A stretch of 9,387 bases of DNA from CAZTGZ01 sp044339595 (GTDB taxonomy: Bacteria; Bacteroidota; Bacteroidia; NS11-12g; UBA9320): NCBI GenBank assembly GCA_044339595.1, contig JBIIVF010000097.1:1-9387 (forward strand), in the 5' to 3' direction. Within the stretch, counting starts at the first letter, position 1; each line of letters starts with the position of its first letter. The notes under the pieces are model-generated. The model was not told where the DNA came from, made no database searches, and saw only the letters and a program-made list of their open reading frames with translations. The position numbers and the translations under genes were made by a program. Positions 7,101 to 9,387 of the stretch are shown here, piece by piece.

Positions 7101-7828
7101 TCCCAACTGCAGACAATAATTTAGATCTTTTAAATGATAATGGGTCTGATATAGCCATTTCTTGCTATGCAAAGAACATATGTGACATGTATGTTCAAAA
7201 TCCTAATCCTGGTTTTGAAGATGATTTTGATTCAGAACTATTTGTACTACCCTCGACTGAAAAACGCTTGAATCTGGCTTTGGACCAAAAAGATTTTTCT
7301 CAAGCGAAGGAATTAATAAAAGAAATATCTGATGCAAATAAACAATCGCTTTATTCGGCTCTGATCAAAGAAAAACAATCCCATAGTTCGAATATTGTAG
7401 GTTCAGAAAAATTTAACAGTTTCTTGCAATTGGCGAAGGATGAAAACGTGAACCCGATGCTACAATCTTTAGCTACAGATTATTTATGGCAATATTACGG
7501 AGTTAAAATAGACAGACACCCTGAAGCATTGCTCAGACAAAAGAAAGCTATAGATGAACAGGTAAAAAACCCTGAATCACAACCCATTAAAATATATCCA
7601 AACCCTGCCTATGATTTTCTAACCATAGCTACTACCCATAAAAATTCCATTGTTGAAATAACCATCTCAGATTTCACCGGAAGAACCTTACAACAAATTA
7701 TACCTAACACACCTGACTTTTCTTATAACTTGAATATTGGCCACTACTTAAACGGAGTGTATATAATTCAGGTAAAAGATATAAACGGAAAGATTTGGAA
7801 CGGAAAATTTGTTAAGGGAACAAAGTGA
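4133..7828 (+). CDS. T9SS-sorted surface protein with propeller-like and beta-helix-like regions; lacks its own signal peptide because of the upstream stop
   Basis: A 1231-residue frame. Residues about 1-540 hold repeats of the type xxKID..G...W followed by (A/M)(Y/W)(D/N)I....YI..G. The K-I/L-D strands lie near 76, 158, 231, 283, 366, 452 and 514, which suggests a seven-bladed propeller. Residues about 555-960 look like a parallel beta-helix (NGTLVIESGVTLTFLGGAVI, then IVIQDGGKLVIDG, then WGGIYVAEGGELEIVNGSI). A charged helical linker follows (about 1040-1145). The end is a type A T9SS sorting domain (IYPNPAYDFLTI near 1154, then LNGVYIIQV and KFVKGTK at the terminus), so the protein should cross the outer membrane by T9SS. 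The required Sec signal peptide is encoded only upstream of the TAG at 4130. Starting at 4133 the product could not be exported, so the gene may be inactive unless the stop is read through or is an error. No catalytic motif recognised. The next gene overlaps its stop. Confidence 0.88.
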   Translation: MYAIQRWYDPENLTSHEGYIMSGYTSFKNKPIRIFECDPPITIAEFPDPPTGRPAINELECEDPVNWKGSQHGAVMKIDESGNMEWYKVFGQEYGEMYNLIQAKESGDGKYIFTSGRGGNQLTGVQYRYLDALNTEQVTTLSCNDPCDFYTQFRSSRRFYIVKLDGSNNGEVEWQYTYGSIIPAVGVDAYASPGTAWDIVEASDEAVIAVGCVGDWQPASPPYSAYVKMSGFIVKIDPNTGAILKSRKILNTNGSMALLSIVKENANSFGIAYYRADGNSKIGAFKIDSDLDDITGSGFMDNEYNTDLSPSIPTMVDGYLDPTFSHSGGYKPWDIEIQEYEEENYFIVGAHSFAANDPVYDNSNDEGIILKLNEDMTFNSFMSIGEVSAYDLKVGVHVMPDNSITAVSSSHRRKMSQDFIPSAFINTACNDEEIETYSASWPHGNDKWESDAIVYNFDPSFTSVRWSKLILDPMPKAYEYPGNVKKQLCMYNAVANASGEIVICGNNGLNFDDVHVIKLTQPCVGSQTYNYVPDDPSNQDPYISAIVQFGSGATNVGSNKKINGTLVIESGVTLTFLGGAVIEFTNGRIPHQPQIVIQDGGKLVIDGTAKITSIKNPLDPDCPDLGWGGIYVAEGGELEIVNGSIESAHLGVNVEAGGIFNVNKSENLLNSQLTFYNCITGVKLENHTSPINMGIKYAWFKNDKPLEFAYTDKYETDVSGLDMFVDIRDGYNGNIKFTSCIFENLETDAFMPHGTGILGDNANITLIKGGYNQIFNGSCYIPNDAPNRFIGLNEGIHINNYAHPTKKVKVLEAEFIDVLNPIWTVVSDTSIIYKNSIIWSDNLPNYTNLDHDHKYGIFNSWGHVQKVWENEITNEIDVPFTAFFTDEGATTGVTGSSFYKNIVENTYTSNRGVAHYFDNDNQDIDIRCDEYTDLIYDWFWKAGAFERQGNSTNHHAIQWTQGIDDNLFTDNTGTLPELYFIDGGVTNPFFPTADNNLDLLNDNGSDIAISCYAKNICDMYVQNPNPGFEDDFDSELFVLPSTEKRLNLALDQKDFSQAKELIKEISDANKQSLYSALIKEKQSHSSNIVGSEKFNSFLQLAKDENVNPMLQSLATDYLWQYYGVKIDRHPEALLRQKKAIDEQVKNPESQPIKIYPNPAYDFLTIATTHKNSIVEITISDFTGRTLQQIIPNTPDFSYNLNIGHYLNGVYIIQVKDINGKIWNGKFVKGTK

Positions 7829-9387
7829 TATTAAATATTCGAATTTTTAAATTGTGCATCATTTTGATAGCACAAATTATGAGTGCGCAAATTCTTGCTC
7901 AGGAATCCAATTATTGGAATTTTTCTGGCAACAATAGCAACTACTTTTTAAATTTCAATATTGATCCACCGAAAATAGAAAGGATTAATGTCACAGGTTA
8001 CCCAACAAATTCCCTTCATAGGTATGAAAACAGAATGATATATTCAGACTTAAGTGGCCAACTTGTTTTTTATTCAAATAATGACACAATTTTAACGACT
8101 ACATTGAATCCCAAGTATGTAGGTATTCAAACTACCTACGGAAGATCGGGAATTTATTGTAAAACCAATGTTCCCAATATTGTTGAATTCTTCCATTGGC
8201 ATAGACAATCGGGGTTTAGCGCTGAAAATGACACAAATATCATCTATACCCTAACTCAGGAAAAGGCTGACATTGTTAATGGTGTTAAACTGACTGAAAA
8301 AAAGGTAGGAGATCGTTTTAGTCAAGTTTATTTCCGAAAACCTTGGACAGATGGCATTCACATATTAAATTGTAAATATTACCCACAATTAAATGCTTAC
8401 TGGATTGTTGGTGGCACCTCTGATAGTCTGTTTTTTATGCGCTACAGACCGGATTCCGGTATAGACACTAGCTTTTTTATTCCATACCCAGCTACTTATA
8501 ACGCTAATTCAAGAATCGTTTTCAATCATCAAGGTAATGCCATTGCCATTGCAAGCTTAAATAAATTTGACTCTATTGGCGACCCTCCTGTAATACCTGT
8601 AATTTGGGGTTATAGTCATTATGGTACCAATCGTTTGGACATTTTGGAATTTGAACCGAACAAAGGAGTTGTAACCAATAAAAGGACTCTGCAATATAGC
8701 ACAAAAGTTCATCACCCGGATCCCGTTAAATACTTCTATTATACTTCTGTTTTTGGGATAGAGTTTTCACCCAATGATAGTTTGTTGTATGCGATGGTGC
8801 TGGATCAGGGTTTTCGCTATCAACAGCTTTGGCAGTTTAACGTATATCCCGGAGCCGGAGAACCGAATGTTTGCCGCTTGCCCTATCCCAAAGCCAATAG
8901 TCCAATGGTACTTGTAGATGACAATCGCCCCATCAGTTCAAATTTAAAATTGGGACCGAACGGCAAAATTTACCTGAACGCGCGTATCTCCAGGTTAAAT
9001 TCCTTGTCCTACATACAGTATCCTGATAAAAAAGGCTTGGATTGTAAAATTGTATATGATGCCATTCCCAATCCCTGGGGTACTTTTCCGGATGATATTA
9101 GTGGTAATAGCCATTTCGGCTATACCCATGATCATTATAAACCGGTTAAATTCAGGCATTCGTCACCCTGTTCCGGGCATTTTACTCAATTTGAGAATTT
9201 GACAGACAGCCAAAACTTTGCCCGCTATCGCTTCTATTTCGGAGATGGTGACAGTTGTGAATTGGATGAATCTTTTAATCTCAGCATTCCGGGTGGTAGA
9301 AATGTGGCCTTGAGCAACGTTTGGGGGGTTGGGCATCAATATACATTGCCGGGTCAATATTTCGTTAAACTTAAAGCCATCAATGAG
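7825..9387 (+). CDS. Secreted propeller-like protein with PKD domain, 3' end outside window
   Basis: The frame is open for 521 codons from GTG 7825 to the last base. The GTG overlaps the TGA of the preceding gene (GTGA), implying translational coupling. Starting there gives a signal peptide: N-terminal Arg/Lys (ILNIRIFK), core LCIILIAQIM, probable cleavage after A25 or Q26. The first in-frame ATG (7879) would leave only seven residues of it, so GTG is preferred. The mature part begins YWNFSGNNSNYFLNF and continues YSDLSGQLVFYSNNDTI, the pattern of Bacteroidota secreted proteins that open W.FG..AGL.F and then SD..G.LLFYT. Propeller-like strands follow (FSPNDSLLYAM 314-324; LGPNGKIYL 376-384). 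A PKD domain occupies about 450-521 (FGDGD 472-476; HQYTLPGQYFVKLKA 504-518). No catalytic motif seen. A T9SS or gliding-type C-terminal domain is expected beyond the window, which is inference. Confidence 0.85.
   Translation, partial: MILNIRIFKLCIILIAQIMSAQILAQESNYWNFSGNNSNYFLNFNIDPPKIERINVTGYPTNSLHRYENRMIYSDLSGQLVFYSNNDTILTTTLNPKYVGIQTTYGRSGIYCKTNVPNIVEFFHWHRQSGFSAENDTNIIYTLTQEKADIVNGVKLTEKKVGDRFSQVYFRKPWTDGIHILNCKYYPQLNAYWIVGGTSDSLFFMRYRPDSGIDTSFFIPYPATYNANSRIVFNHQGNAIAIASLNKFDSIGDPPVIPVIWGYSHYGTNRLDILEFEPNKGVVTNKRTLQYSTKVHHPDPVKYFYYTSVFGIEFSPNDSLLYAMVLDQGFRYQQLWQFNVYPGAGEPNVCRLPYPKANSPMVLVDDNRPISSNLKLGPNGKIYLNARISRLNSLSYIQYPDKKGLDCKIVYDAIPNPWGTFPDDISGNSHFGYTHDHYKPVKFRHSSPCSGHFTQFENLTDSQNFARYRFYFGDGDSCELDESFNLSIPGGRNVALSNVWGVGHQYTLPGQYFVKLKAINE

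Noticed and set aside
9163..9357. 64-residue minus-strand open frame near the right edge
   Set aside because: It lies opposite the PKD domain of the plus-strand gene.

Overview
The window looks like chromosomal DNA of a Bacteroidota bacterium. It has a C-terminal type IX secretion (T9SS) sorting domain, two lipoproteins beside a dUTPase, and two perfect copies of the Bacteroidota -7 promoter octamer (TAnnTTTG). Moderate G+C and A-rich leaders without clear Shine-Dalgarno sites fit this. The genus cannot be told from the sequence.

Left half (1-3680, minus strand): a compact run of four genes transcribed right to left. The order is dUTPase (dut), a sugar-1-phosphate nucleotidyltransferase, a TPR lipoprotein and a DUF4292-family lipoprotein cut by the window edge. 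Spacings are 29 nt, a 1-nt stop/start overlap and 4 nt, so they are probably one operon. It joins nucleotide-pool cleaning and activated-sugar synthesis to two outer-membrane or periplasmic lipoproteins. I recall this order as common in Bacteroidota.

Middle (3681-3901): a divergent intergenic region of about 220 bp. It holds a degenerate 7-bp tandem repeat (consensus near GAATTAC) and the promoter of the plus-strand genes. The octamer TAACTTTG occurs once for each direction. The copy facing dut lies inside the N-terminal part of the usual dut reading frame, which makes the dut start uncertain.

Right half (3902-9387, plus strand): two large secreted proteins in tandem. The first has a Sec signal peptide, a repeat region resembling a seven-bladed beta-propeller, a beta-helix-like region, a helical linker and a T9SS C-terminal domain. 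An in-frame TAG at codon 77 separates the signal peptide from the rest. An internal repeat runs across this stop, so it interrupts one ancestral gene. The second starts at a GTG overlapping the first gene's TGA, stays open to the window end, and carries a signal peptide, a propeller-like region and a PKD domain. Both are probably surface or secreted proteins of unknown ligand.

I saw no RNA genes, insertion sequences, CRISPR arrays or phage genes, and no clearly new multi-gene system. The points most worth checking are the amber-interrupted T9SS protein and the dut start/promoter conflict.
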